A stretch of 22,812 nucleotides of DNA from CAIMDX01 sp041652155 (GCA_041652155.1 JBAZHV010000016.1:1-22812); one strand, 5' to 3'. Shown: positions 13,168 to 20,797, numbered from the stretch's first letter. Translations and numbers: made by a program. The notes: generated by a model from the sequence alone, not told the origin.

Positions 13168-14898
13168 ATGAGCAATCAAGATCTGGCTAAAATTTTATAC
13201 GAGATAGGCGACATGCTTGAAAGCGAGGATGTCCCGTTCAAGCCATACGCTTACCAAAAGGCGGCAGTAACGCTGGACGTTCTGAAGGAGAACGTTTCGG
13301 CCATATACAAAAAAGGCGGACTGGAAGCTCTCGGGGAAATACCGGGAGTCGGGGACAGTATCGCCAAGAAGATAGAGGAGTATATCAAAACAGGCCGGAT
13401 AAAATATTATGAAGAACTGAAGAAAAAATTGCCTGTAAAGTTCGAAGAGTTGATCTCGATAGAGGGAATGGGTCCCAAAAGGGCCAGGTTTTTATTTCAA
13501 AAGCTGGGCGTTACCAATATCAAAGATCTTGAGAAAGCCGCGAAAGCGAACAAGGTCGCCGGCCTGCCGGGGTTCGGGGCAACAACACAGGCGAACATTT
13601 TGCAGGGCATCGAATTTTTGAAACGGTCCAAAGGAAGATTTTTATTGAATGAGATATCGCCCAAGGCCCGTGAGATATATAACGATCTGATATCCCTTAA
13701 AGAGGTTGAAAAGATAGACCTTGCCGGATCTTTGCGCAGGATGAAAGAGACGATCGGCGATGTTGATTTTTTGGTCATTTCTTCGGAGCCGGAAAAAGTA
13801 ACGGATTTTTTCGCTTCAATGCCGGATGTGGAGAAGGTTTGGGGCAAGGGAAGCACGAAAGCGTCGGTGAGATTGAAAGAAGGAATGGATATGGATTTGA
13901 GGGTTGTCCCCAAAAAAAGTTACGGTTCCGCTTTGCAATATTTTACCGGTTCCAAAGATCATAATATCAGACTGCGCAAAATTGCCATGGACAAAGGGTT
14001 GAAGCTTTCGGAGTACGGTCTTTTCAAGGGCGCGGAGATGATCGGAGGGGAGAGCGAAGAAGAGATATACAAGCTCTTGGGGATGGAATGGATAGCCCCG
14101 GAATTGAGGGAAAACAAAGGAGAGATAGAAGCGGCTCAAGCCGGAGATCTGCCGAAGATAATAGATTCCGGCCAGATCAAGGGAGATTTGCACTGCCATA
14201 CAACTTGGAGCGGCGGAGAAAATACAGTGTCTGAAATGGCCGATAAAGCCATGGAATTGGGGTATCAATATCTTGGCATTTCCGATCATACCAAGTTTTT
14301 GCGTATCGAGAACGGGATGAATGAAAAACAGCTGGCAAGCCAGCGCAAAGAGATAGACGATCTGAACAGCGGCTTTGCCGCAAAAAATATTGGTTTCAAA
14401 ATATTGCAGGGGGCCGAAACAAATGTTTTGAAAGACGGGTCTATAGATATAAAAGACGAAGCCTTGGCCAAGCTGGATTACGCCATAGCCGGAGTTCATT
14501 CCAACCTTAAAATGGAAAAAGAAGAAATGACGGAAAGGATTGTCAAAGCGATGAAAAATCCTTATATTAAAATCATATCCCATCCTACGGGAAGGATACT
14601 GAAAAGAAGAGAGGAGTACAGCATCGATCTCAATAAGATATTGAGGGCCGCGAAAGAGTTCGGGGTGGCTTTGGAGATCAATTCTTATCCTGAGAGGCTG
14701 GACCTTAACGACATCAACATAAGAAAGGCAAAAGAGGCGGGGGTAAAGATGGCCGTCAACACGGACAGCCATCTTAAAGATCAGATGCGCTATATGGAAT
14801 TCGGGGTCGCCCAAGCGCGCAGAGGATGGGCGGAAAAGCAGGATATAATAAACGCCTGGAGCGCGGAAGAATTAATAAATTATTTCAAGCGAAAATAA
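13168..14898 (+). CDS. polX: DNA polymerase X with PHP domain
   Basis: This encodes 576 residues with the full bacterial PolX layout: helix-hairpin-helix motifs (EIPGVGDSIAKKI 57-69, SIEGMGPKRARFL 97-109, LPGFGATTQANI 133-144), then the nucleotidyltransferase palm with GSLRR (187-191), GDVD (D198, D200) and MDLRVV (D243). The C-terminal PHP nuclease domain has DLHCHTTWSG (H342, H344), SDH (372-374), GAE (415-417), GVHS (H444), SHPTGR (H472) and NTDSH (D533, H535). PolX fills short gaps, and the PHP domain supplies 3'-5' exonuclease and AP-endonuclease-type activities, so it acts in base-excision repair. The Nudix gene follows after four bases. Confidence 0.95.
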   Translation: MSNQDLAKILYEIGDMLESEDVPFKPYAYQKAAVTLDVLKENVSAIYKKGGLEALGEIPGVGDSIAKKIEEYIKTGRIKYYEELKKKLPVKFEELISIEGMGPKRARFLFQKLGVTNIKDLEKAAKANKVAGLPGFGATTQANILQGIEFLKRSKGRFLLNEISPKAREIYNDLISLKEVEKIDLAGSLRRMKETIGDVDFLVISSEPEKVTDFFASMPDVEKVWGKGSTKASVRLKEGMDMDLRVVPKKSYGSALQYFTGSKDHNIRLRKIAMDKGLKLSEYGLFKGAEMIGGESEEEIYKLLGMEWIAPELRENKGEIEAAQAGDLPKIIDSGQIKGDLHCHTTWSGGENTVSEMADKAMELGYQYLGISDHTKFLRIENGMNEKQLASQRKEIDDLNSGFAAKNIGFKILQGAETNVLKDGSIDIKDEALAKLDYAIAGVHSNLKMEKEEMTERIVKAMKNPYIKIISHPTGRILKRREEYSIDLNKILRAAKEFGVALEINSYPERLDLNDINIRKAKEAGVKMAVNTDSHLKDQMRYMEFGVAQARRGWAEKQDIINAWSAEELINYFKRK

Positions 14899-14902
14899 TA
14901 TT

Positions 14903-15349
14903 ATGGCGCAGGAAAGATCGGCCGGAGCGGTTATCTTCCGGAAAGAAAACAATGAGATATATTATCTTTTGCTCCATTACGCCGGCGCAACGCCGAGGGC
15001 GAAAGATTATTGGGATCTGCCCAAAGGACATTTGGAAGCAGGAGAATCGGACTTGGACGCGGCAAAAAGGGAAGCTTTCGAGGAAACGGGATTAAAAGAT
15101 ATTGAGTTTATCCCGGGATTTAGATCCGGCATAAAATATTTCTTCCGGCACAAAGGGAGAACGGTCCTTAAGACCGTCACTTTTTTTCTGGCCGAGACAA
15201 AGCAAAAAGAAGTAAAAATATCGGACGAGCATATCGGTTATGAATGGCTGCCTTTTGGTCCGGCTTACCAAAAAATGAGATTTTTAAATGCCAAAAACAC
15301 TTTGGCAAAAGGAAGGGATTTCTTGATTTCAACAAATTATCATGCATAA
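14903..15349 (+). CDS. Nudix hydrolase
   Basis: This encodes 148 residues with a perfect Nudix box at 42-64 (G-x5-E-x7-RE-x-x-EE-x-G-L: GHLEAGES...REAFEETGL). The beginning (RSAGAVIFRKENNEIYYLLL) and WDLPKGHLE resemble the diadenosine tetraphosphate hydrolase/MutT-like group, so a nucleoside-diphosphate-linked substrate such as Ap4A or an oxidised dNTP is likely, but the exact one cannot be read from sequence. It lies four bases after polX and overlaps the next gene by eight bases, consistent with one transcript. Confidence 0.9.
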   Translation: MAQERSAGAVIFRKENNEIYYLLLHYAGATPRAKDYWDLPKGHLEAGESDLDAAKREAFEETGLKDIEFIPGFRSGIKYFFRHKGRTVLKTVTFFLAETKQKEVKISDEHIGYEWLPFGPAYQKMRFLNAKNTLAKGRDFLISTNYHA

Positions 15350-16271
15350 AGCAATTTTACTTTTCTCCGGCGGGTTGGACTCTCTTCTGGCCAGCCGGAT
15401 ATTGAAAGAACAGAATGTGGAAATCGTGCCGGTATGCTTCGAAAGCTATTTTTTTGGCTGCAAACAGGCCGAGAAAACTGCGGGACAAAACAATCTGAAC
15501 ATCAGAACGGTGGACATAGCTCAAGACCAATTGAGCGCGGTCAAAAATCCGGCCCATGGCCGCGGCCAGCATTTGAATCCTTGCGTTGACTGCCATTTGC
15601 TTATGCTTAAAAAGGCTAAAGAACTTATGATAGAAGAAGAAGCGGATTTTATAGCCACCGGAGAAGTTCTCGGCCAGAGGCCTTTTTCGCAGAACAACAA
15701 TACTTTTAAAATGATGGAGAAAAGAGCCGGACTGGAAGGTTTGATCTTGAGGCCTTTGTCGGCCAGATTATTGGAGGAAACCATCCCCGAAAAGAACGGC
15801 TGGGTGAAAAGGGAAGATCTTTTTGACATCCAGGGCAAATCCCGCAAAGGGCAGATGGATATGGTAAAGAAATTCGGTATAGAATATTTTCCGCAGCCCG
15901 CCGGGGGATGCTTGTTGACCGATCCGGAATTTTCCAAAAAACTGGAAGGCTTGATGGAAAGGGATCCTGAATTCGGGGGAGAGGATATCAAAATATTGAA
16001 GATCGGCCGGGTTTTTTTTGAGGATGATTTTTTTGCGGTCGTTGCCCGCGATCAAGCGGAATCTGAAGAGCTGGCAAGATCAAAACAAAACTCAGATATT
16101 CTGTTGGTACCGGAGAATTTCGCCGGGCCAACCGTTTTGATCAGGCCTCTAGCCGCGGGGGAGGGGTGGCCAACCGGCGAAGTTTTGGAAAAAGGGAAAG
16201 AGATGGTAAAAAAATATTCAAAGCAAGACAAGCTTCCAGCCGGCCCGGAGATAAAAATATCGCAGAGCTGA
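15342..16271 (+). CDS. PP-loop ATPase, tRNA thiouridylase-like (MnmA/ThiI-related)
   Basis: This encodes 309 residues. The N-terminal SGGLDS (9-14) is the ATP-pyrophosphatase PP-loop that adenylates a carbonyl or uridine oxygen. NPCVDCHLLMLKKAKEL (79-95) matches the MnmA-type NPCxxCN region with C81 and C84. ATGEVLGQRPFSQ (105-117) and PAGGCLLTDPEFSKKL (186-201, C190) are typical of a family annotated as tRNA thiolation or thiouridylase in many bacteria. C190 with C81 or C84 could be the sulfur-transfer pair (inference). There is no THUMP or rhodanese domain, so it is neither canonical ThiI nor full MnmA. It overlaps the Nudix gene by eight bases. Confidence 0.75.
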   Translation: MHKAILLFSGGLDSLLASRILKEQNVEIVPVCFESYFFGCKQAEKTAGQNNLNIRTVDIAQDQLSAVKNPAHGRGQHLNPCVDCHLLMLKKAKELMIEEEADFIATGEVLGQRPFSQNNNTFKMMEKRAGLEGLILRPLSARLLEETIPEKNGWVKREDLFDIQGKSRKGQMDMVKKFGIEYFPQPAGGCLLTDPEFSKKLEGLMERDPEFGGEDIKILKIGRVFFEDDFFAVVARDQAESEELARSKQNSDILLVPENFAGPTVLIRPLAAGEGWPTGEVLEKGKEMVKKYSKQDKLPAGPEIKISQS

Positions 16272-16364
16272 AACATTGGTCGCATGCGTCTCATTGAAAA
16301 GCGTTGCCGAATTTTTTAGGATTAGGCATGGTAAGGAGTCTTGGCTATTTCCCCGTATTTTTTC

Positions 16365-16548
16365 CTGCAGAGATTAGATCTCTGCAGAATTTTNNNNNNN
16401 NNNNNNNNNNNNNNNNNNNNNNNNNNNNNNNNNNNNNNNNNNNNNNNNNNNNNNNNNNNNNNNNNNNNNNNNNNNNNNNNNNNNNNNNNNNNNCTGCAGA
16501 GATTAGATCTCTGCAGAATTTTCTTCTGCAGAGATTAGATCTCTGTAG
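16365..16548. repeat. tandem array of 23-bp palindromes spanning the assembly gap
   Basis: Each unit is CTGCAGAGAT-TAG-ATCTCTGCAG, two perfect 10-base arms around three bases. Copies are at 16365-16387, 16494-16516 and 16526-16548 (the last with one change, CTGTAG). The two copies right of the gap are separated by AATTTTCTT, giving a 32-base period. The left copy is followed by AATTTT and then the Ns, and the right side resumes exactly at a unit start. The flanks 16272-16364 and 16549-16605 show no gene. The array lies just upstream of the MntA/HepT pair. Confidence 0.9.
16394..16493. other. assembly gap of exactly 100 N
   Basis: Exactly one hundred N is a conventional placeholder for a scaffold join of unknown length. 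The same palindrome on both sides suggests the assembler could not resolve the array, so the true copy number and any sequence inside are unknown. Confidence 0.97.
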
Positions 16549-16605
16549 GAGATAGAGGCGTCCCTGCGATACTCTTTTATTTAATTTTATGATAAAATTT
16601 AGAGC

Positions 16606-16902
16606 ATGGATATGGTTGAGGCAATAAGCAAAGAGCAAAAAGAGCAGGCGTCATCAGTCCTCAAGGGGAACGGCGTGAAAAGAGCCGCTTTTTTCGGTTC
16701 ATTCGCTCGAGGACAAGCCACAGAAGGCAGCGATATAGATATTCTGGTGGAGTTTGAGGGGGAGAAGAGCTTGTTCGATATAGGGGGCCTGAAAATGGAG
16801 CTGGAGGATATTTTTAACAAAAAGATAGACATAGTTGAGTATCAATCATTACATCCTTTATTAAGGGAAGATATATTAAAAGAGCAGGTCTCTATTTTGT
16901 GA
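16606..16902 (+). CDS. mntA: MntA-type nucleotidyltransferase antitoxin
   Basis: This encodes 98 residues, a minimal nucleotidyltransferase (MNT) domain: FFGSFARGQ (29-37) followed by SDIDILVEF (42-50), giving catalytic D43 and D45, and a third acidic residue D75 in KIDIVEYQ. In characterised HepT/MntA systems the antitoxin adds AMP to a tyrosine of HepT and blocks its RNase activity. The hepT-like gene begins four bases after the stop. Start at Met1 (16606) or Met3. A TATGAT box lies about 15 bases upstream, again suggesting a very short leader. Confidence 0.9.
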   Translation: MDMVEAISKEQKEQASSVLKGNGVKRAAFFGSFARGQATEGSDIDILVEFEGEKSLFDIGGLKMELEDIFNKKIDIVEYQSLHPLLREDILKEQVSIL

Positions 16903-16906
16903 AAAA

Positions 16907-17251
16907 ATGAGAAAGAACCAAAAAATTCTTTTAAGCGATATTTTTGAATGTATTGTTTTGATCGAGGAATACGCCGGAGGATCAAGCAAAGAAGAATTTT
17001 TGGCAGATATCGAGACTCAAGACGCTGTACTGCGCCGCCTGGAAATAATAGGGGAGGCTGCCAAGAAATTGTCAGATGATCTCAAAAGGGATCACCCTGA
17101 AATCCCTTGGAAAAACATTTGCGGGATGAGAGATATCATAACTCATGATTATTTCGGTATAAATCTAGAAAGAGTTTGGAACACGGTCCAGGGAGATTTG
17201 CCGGATCTAAAAGAAAAAATTTCTTCCATCCTAAGATCAATTGCTAGCTAG
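16907..17251 (+). CDS. hepT: HepT-type toxin (HEPN RNase)
   Basis: This encodes 114 residues, all-helical. The HEPN catalytic signature R-x4-H-x-Y is present as RDIITHDY (R75, H80, Y82); in known systems the Tyr is the AMPylation target of MntA. RRLEIIGEAAKKLSDDL (43-59) and WKNICGMRDIITHDYFGINLERVW (68-91) are typical of the DUF86/HepT family. The toxin is presumed active when unmodified, cleaving RNA or tRNA. It is directly downstream of mntA and converges with the ribosomal protein operon through a shared terminator. The pair may be mobile or addictive, but no mobile element is visible. Confidence 0.9.
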   Translation: MRKNQKILLSDIFECIVLIEEYAGGSSKEEFLADIETQDAVLRRLEIIGEAAKKLSDDLKRDHPEIPWKNICGMRDIITHDYFGINLERVWNTVQGDLPDLKEKISSILRSIAS

Positions 17252-17262
17252 AATAATCCAAG

Positions 17263-17290
17263 CAAAAACCGCATTTTAATGCGGTTTTTG
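17263..17290. terminator. bidirectional terminator between hepT and rplT
   Basis: CAAAAACCGCAT (17263-17274) pairs perfectly with ATGCGGTTTTTG (17279-17290) around TTTA. A-run and T-run flanks make it work on both strands. Confidence 0.92.
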
Positions 17291-17303
17291 TTTCAGGAGT
17301 TTT

Positions 17304-17651
17304 TTATTGTTTTACCTTGGCAACGACGGCTTGGAATATTTCAGGATTCTTAGCTACAAAAGCGGCTAATATCTTGCGGTCGAGCTCGACATTGGACTTT
17401 TTGAGAGCATCGATGAATTTGCTGTAAGAAATTCCTTGGGTTCTGCAGGCAAAGTTGATGTGGGTCTGCCAAAGAGATCTGGCTGTTCTTTTTCTCACTT
17501 TGCGGTCGCGATAGGAATATCTTCTCGCTTTCATCAAAGCCAGCTTGGCTGATTTGAATTTGGATTTTCGTCCCCATTTGAATCCTTTGGCTTCTCTGAT
17601 CGTATTCTTTCTTCTTTTGTTGGCGGCTACGCCTCTTTTTACTCTTACCAT
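17304..17651 (-). CDS. rplT: 50S ribosomal protein L20
   Basis: This encodes 115 residues, full length. The protein is very basic at the N-terminus (MVRVKRGVAANKRRKNTIREAKGF), followed by the conserved RDRKVRKRTARSLWQTHINFACR (48-70) and SYSKFIDALKKSNVELDRKILA segments. L20 binds 23S rRNA early in 50S assembly. In many bacteria it also represses the infC-rpmI-rplT mRNA, and the same gene order is kept here (rpmI four bases upstream). No clear L20 operator was found. Confidence 0.97.
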   Translation of the reverse strand: MVRVKRGVAANKRRKNTIREAKGFKWGRKSKFKSAKLALMKARRYSYRDRKVRKRTARSLWQTHINFACRTQGISYSKFIDALKKSNVELDRKILAAFVAKNPEIFQAVVAKVKQ

Positions 17652-17655
17652 ATTT

Positions 17656-17853
17656 TTAGTAGCTTAAAATTCTTTTTATTTTCTTGATCTCGTTCGGGGA
17701 CACTTCGACCAATTTTCTCAAGTTCCTTTTCTTCTGGGAGGATTTCTTTGACAAAAGGTGATTCTGTCCGGTTTGTCTTCTCAAGACCTTTCCGGTCTTG
17801 GTGATCTTGAATCTCTTGGTTATCGATTTTCTGGTTTTTGCTTTATTTGCCAT
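17656..17853 (-). CDS. rpmI: 50S ribosomal protein L35
   Basis: This encodes 65 residues. MANKAKTRKSITKRFKITKTGKVLRRQTGQNHLLSKKS is the typical L35 N-terminus, with a Lys/Arg-rich zone and a final RILSY. It lies between infC (one base upstream) and rplT (four bases downstream), the standard translation operon. Confidence 0.96.
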   Translation of the reverse strand: MANKAKTRKSITKRFKITKTGKVLRRQTGQNHLLSKKSSQKKRNLRKLVEVSPNEIKKIKRILSY

Positions 17854-17854
17854 A

Positions 17855-18367
17855 TTATTTTTTAGAAACGATTATTGTCAGAGCTCTCATTTCTTTTTTG
17901 AGCTCCCTCTCGGTTTTTATCGGGACTTTGGTGTTTAAAATTTCCAGGAACTGCTGGATCTTTTGCTCGGCGAAGCTTTTTAAGCCTTTCTCGCGCCCGC
18001 GCAAGATCAGTTCTATTTTTACTTTTGATCCGTCTTTCAAAAATTCTTCGGCTTGCTTCGCGCGGGTTTCCAGATCGTGGATCGAAATGTTAAACCCCAG
18101 CCTTATTCCTTTGATCTCTCCGGTCTTGGCGCTCCCGACCTTTTCTTTGCGCTCTTTCTTTTGAATGGAATAAAGGTATTTTCCGTAATCTCCCAGCTTG
18201 CAGATCGGCGGTTCAACCTTTTCGGTGATCTGGATCAGGTCCAGACTCTTTTCCTGGGCCATCTTCAGAGCTTCCCCTAAAGGCAAAATTTCTACCTGCT
18301 TGCCTGTTTCGTCTATCAATCTTACTTCGGCGGCCCTTATTTGATTGTTTATGAATACTCTCTTAAT
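17855..18367 (-). CDS. infC: translation initiation factor IF-3, AUU start
   Basis: IF3 keeps the 30S subunit free and checks the start codon. From an ATT codon at 18365-18367 the frame gives 170 residues: KRVFINNQIRAAEVRLIDE (2-20) is the normal IF3 N-terminus, which a start at the internal TTG (18317-18319) would remove. The N-domain continues through LGEALKMAQEKSLDLIQI and the C-domain through KEIRLG-type sequence (GEIKGIRLGFNISIHDLETRAKQAEEFLKDGSKVKI). No ATG, GTG or TTG exists in frame near the true N-terminus. A second ATT is adjacent (18368-18370). AUU starts are the classic autoregulatory feature of infC in E. coli. Confidence 0.9.
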   Translation of the reverse strand: MKRVFINNQIRAAEVRLIDETGKQVEILPLGEALKMAQEKSLDLIQITEKVEPPICKLGDYGKYLYSIQKKERKEKVGSAKTGEIKGIRLGFNISIHDLETRAKQAEEFLKDGSKVKIELILRGREKGLKSFAEQKIQQFLEILNTKVPIKTERELKKEMRALTIIVSKK

Positions 18368-18412
18368 AATTTTTTTAATTTAATTTTTATTTCGATCAGA
18401 AATTTTATCCGG

Positions 18413-18449
18413 GGTGTAAATAAAATTGTTATTTTTCTAAGAATAACGA
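18413..18449 (-). terminator. terminator of the tmRNA transcript
   Basis: Read on the minus strand, TCGTTATT pairs with AATAACAA (18442-18449 with 18426-18433, one G-T wobble) around eight bases. TTTTATTT follows. It is AT-rich but well placed, about 40 bases after the tmRNA 3' end and before infC. Confidence 0.6.
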
Positions 18450-18486
18450 TCTTACAAGGTATTTTTTGATCTAAAATTTCTAACGG

Positions 18487-18837
18487 GGTGGAGGCGGGGG
18501 TATTGAAACCCCGTCCAAAAAAATCACCTAAAGTTTTCTACAAGCTTAGCCCGTTTTGGAATTTCGAAGGATCCGGTCTGTAAGGGGCAAAAGCCTGATC
18601 CTTCTATCTTGAGCCGGTTCGATGGCCGCTTCAAGAAATTGCGGCCGCCTATCTCGAAAGTTGACACCCGTTTTTGCCTATCGAGAATGGGCAGACGGAT
18701 GGCATTAAGCTAAAGCTAATGCGGGTTGTTTGTTGAAGTTGGCACTTCTAAGTTCGATAAGAGAGATTAACGAGCGATCCTATCGCGCTCGGCTTGCTTG
18801 CTTTAAATGAAACTTTTTTGTCGAAACAATCGCCCCC
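18487..18837 (-). ncRNA. ssrA: transfer-messenger RNA (tmRNA)
   Basis: tmRNA rescues ribosomes stalled on broken messages. The 5' end GGGGGCG (18831-18837) pairs with CGCCTCC near the 3' end as the seven-base acceptor stem, with one G-U pair. The conserved TTTCGAC follows the 5' strand. The T-arm is GGGG-TTTCAATA-CCCC. The 3' end reads A-CC-C, so CCA is not fully encoded and must be completed enzymatically. The tag frame (18705-18743, minus) reads ANFNKQPALALA then TAA, resuming at GCC. It is about 351 nt long. The SmpB stop lies seven bases upstream of the 5' end, so the two are probably transcribed together. Confidence 0.93.
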
Positions 18838-18844
18838 TTGGTTT

Positions 18845-19306
18845 TTATCTTCCGAGGGCCCTCCTTATTTCGCGTTCGGTATCGCGGTCCTTGATGAGTT
18901 CCTTCTTATTGAACTTTTTCAAGCCCCTGCCAATGCCAAACTCGAGCTTTATTTTAGCGTCTTTAATATACAACTTTAGAGGCACTAAAGTCAAGCCTCT
19001 GACCTTGGTTTTCCCTATTAGATAATTGATCTCTTTCTTGTTCAGAAGAAGCTTTCTGGGACGCTGGATATCGTAGCGGGACATTATGTTTCCGGGCTGG
19101 TAAGGGGGTATGGTCGCGCCGAACCAAAACAGTTCTAAGTGGGGCTGATTTTTTTCCTGTCTCAACACCACATAGGTCCCGCGCAAATTGGCGCCGTTGG
19201 TTTTTAGGGATTTGACCTCTTGCCCGCATAAAACTATCCCGGCTTCGAATCGTTCCAGTATTTCGTAGTCGAATCCCGCTTTTCTGTTCTCGGAAATAAT
19301 TTCCAT
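18845..19306 (-). CDS. smpB: tmRNA-binding protein SmpB
   Basis: This encodes 153 residues, full length. The start matches the family (NRKAGFDYEILERFEAGIVL, 7-26), then GQEVKSLKTNGANLRGTYV (28-46), RPRKLLLNKKEI (82-93) and the C-terminal tail KDRDTEREIRRALGR that enters the decoding centre. SmpB delivers tmRNA to stalled ribosomes. Its gene ends seven bases before the tmRNA 5' end on the same strand. A possible promoter upstream is TTGACT with TAACAC at 17 bases (around 19379-19407, minus strand), with a weak -10. Confidence 0.96.
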   Translation of the reverse strand: MEIISENRKAGFDYEILERFEAGIVLCGQEVKSLKTNGANLRGTYVVLRQEKNQPHLELFWFGATIPPYQPGNIMSRYDIQRPRKLLLNKKEINYLIGKTKVRGLTLVPLKLYIKDAKIKLEFGIGRGLKKFNKKELIKDRDTEREIRRALGR

Positions 19307-19459
19307 AAACTTATCTTAAACAGTAAGGACTGCGTTGTCCACATCTTTCTTTTTGTTGAAGACTGGGGTAAAATCAGTGTTAGATATTTTGGCGCCGGAA
19401 GTCAAATATTTTTTCATCATTTTTACGATCAAGGATCAATAACTAATTTTTATAACCTT

Positions 19460-20797
19460 ATGCCATTCCCCAAACCATCGTCCCGCGCTTTAGCCGTCAT
19501 CTCCTCGGCCATAGTCCTGTCCCTCTCGGCCGGCTACATCGCCCTGGCCTGGACAGAACCCGTCGGCACCATGCCCGTAACCGTAGCCGCTCCGTTGAAC
19601 ACGGGAGACGCCGCCCAGACCAAGACAGGGGCCTTGGCCTTGACCGGCAGTTTGACCGCTTCCTCTTTCATCGACTTTAACAATAATAACTACTCTGTTG
19701 ATCCTTCCGGCCAGACGATGCTAGCCAATTTACAGGCCAAAAACCCGATAGGGAATCTCGTCGTAAGATTTGAAGGCCTGTCCAACGCCTATTCCAGTAA
19801 ATTGTATTTAAGCAGTATCAGTTCCGGAGATGGAGGAGCATATTATGACGCCAGCCAGAATCTGATGAATATTTTTTCCTATGGCGACTTGAGATTTAAC
19901 GTGGGAACAGGCAACATTTCCGGAGCCATAGCCAACCAGAGAATGGTCATCACCCAGGCGGGGAATATCGGCATCGGAACAGCCAGCCCTTCGGGCAAGC
20001 TCCAGATAGCGGGAGACGCCAGCGGCTGGCCTCTGGTCATAGACGCCGCCAATACTTCAAACTCATACAACACGTCGATCATCAAGAGATCCGGCCAACC
20101 GGTCATCGCCTGGGGAGCATACCCCGGCACCTGGAATCCCGCCATTCAAATCCAGAACGAAGATAATTCCAGGCTTATCTGGCTGTCTCCTCTCGGTCCG
20201 ACCAGCGGAGCCAATGCCAGAATGAGAACCGCCGCCACAGGTTTGGATTTCTATGTCGGAGGCACCACCGCCGATGCCGGAACGATTTCTATGTCTTTGA
20301 ACTCCGACGGCAAGGTGGTGATTCCTGGCAATCTTACTGTTGGCGGCGGATTGAACGTAACTGGGGCTTTGACGGTTGGGGGAAGTCCTGTGGGAGGAGG
20401 GGGAAGCAGCGTCAGGACTGGCGCCTCTTCGACTGTTCCGCCCAATTGGAGAGGAGCGCAAATATGGACGCAAGTAGTCACGCATAATTTGGGAAGGGTT
20501 CCGAATGTCATAAGAATACATTCTATCTTTAATTTTAATTATTTAGAGCCTCTTTCTTCTGTAGGCACATACGATGGAATTCAAGGCTCTTATTGCCGTT
20601 CGGATCCGTCGTATCAAATAGGCGCCAATTGTTCTTCTTCCAGCGACGGATACGTCGTAAATTTTTATAGGAATATGAGCGGACAGATATCCGCCAAAGT
20701 TACTGCTATGGATGCCAATACTTTTACGTTAGTGTGGCAAAAAACTGCTTATTGGACAGATTCGGGAGAAGTTAAATTTATGTGGGAGGTGCAATGA
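19460..20797 (+). CDS. secreted surface protein with tail-fibre-like repeats
   Basis: This encodes 445 residues. A signal peptide (about 1-30, SSAIVLSLSAGYIALAW) precedes WTEPVGTMP...APLNTGDAAQTKTGALAL (30-61), a segment I associate with a large family of exported proteins in Parcubacteria-like genomes. GNIGIGTASPSGKLQI (168-183) is the G-I-G-T-x-S-P repeat of phage tail-fibre and adhesin stalks, and GNLTVGGGLNVTGALTVGG (about 291-309) forms similar short beta repeats. The C-terminal third (about 322-445) looks like a separate globular head with a Cys pair (YCRSDPSYQIGANC). Codon use in the first half is richer in GCC, ACC and CTG than its neighbours. A role in attachment is inferred. Confidence 0.7.
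   Translation: MPFPKPSSRALAVISSAIVLSLSAGYIALAWTEPVGTMPVTVAAPLNTGDAAQTKTGALALTGSLTASSFIDFNNNNYSVDPSGQTMLANLQAKNPIGNLVVRFEGLSNAYSSKLYLSSISSGDGGAYYDASQNLMNIFSYGDLRFNVGTGNISGAIANQRMVITQAGNIGIGTASPSGKLQIAGDASGWPLVIDAANTSNSYNTSIIKRSGQPVIAWGAYPGTWNPAIQIQNEDNSRLIWLSPLGPTSGANARMRTAATGLDFYVGGTTADAGTISMSLNSDGKVVIPGNLTVGGGLNVTGALTVGGSPVGGGGSSVRTGASSTVPPNWRGAQIWTQVVTHNLGRVPNVIRIHSIFNFNYLEPLSSVGTYDGIQGSYCRSDPSYQIGANCSSSSDGYVVNFYRNMSGQISAKVTAMDANTFTLVWQKTAYWTDSGEVKFMWEVQ

Noticed and set aside
13816..14814. 332-residue minus-strand frame opposite polX
   Set aside because: The sense frame encodes all PolX and PHP motifs; the antisense protein is composition-driven with no family features.
16365..16548. CRISPR array
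   Set aside because: The visible spacer is only nine bases and AT-rich, the repeat is a near-perfect palindrome, and no cas genes are present.
16304..16555. Open frames on both strands reading through the Ns near the palindrome array
   Set aside because: They consist of repeat sequence and undefined bases. The 32-base period is not a multiple of three, so no repeated peptide is encoded.
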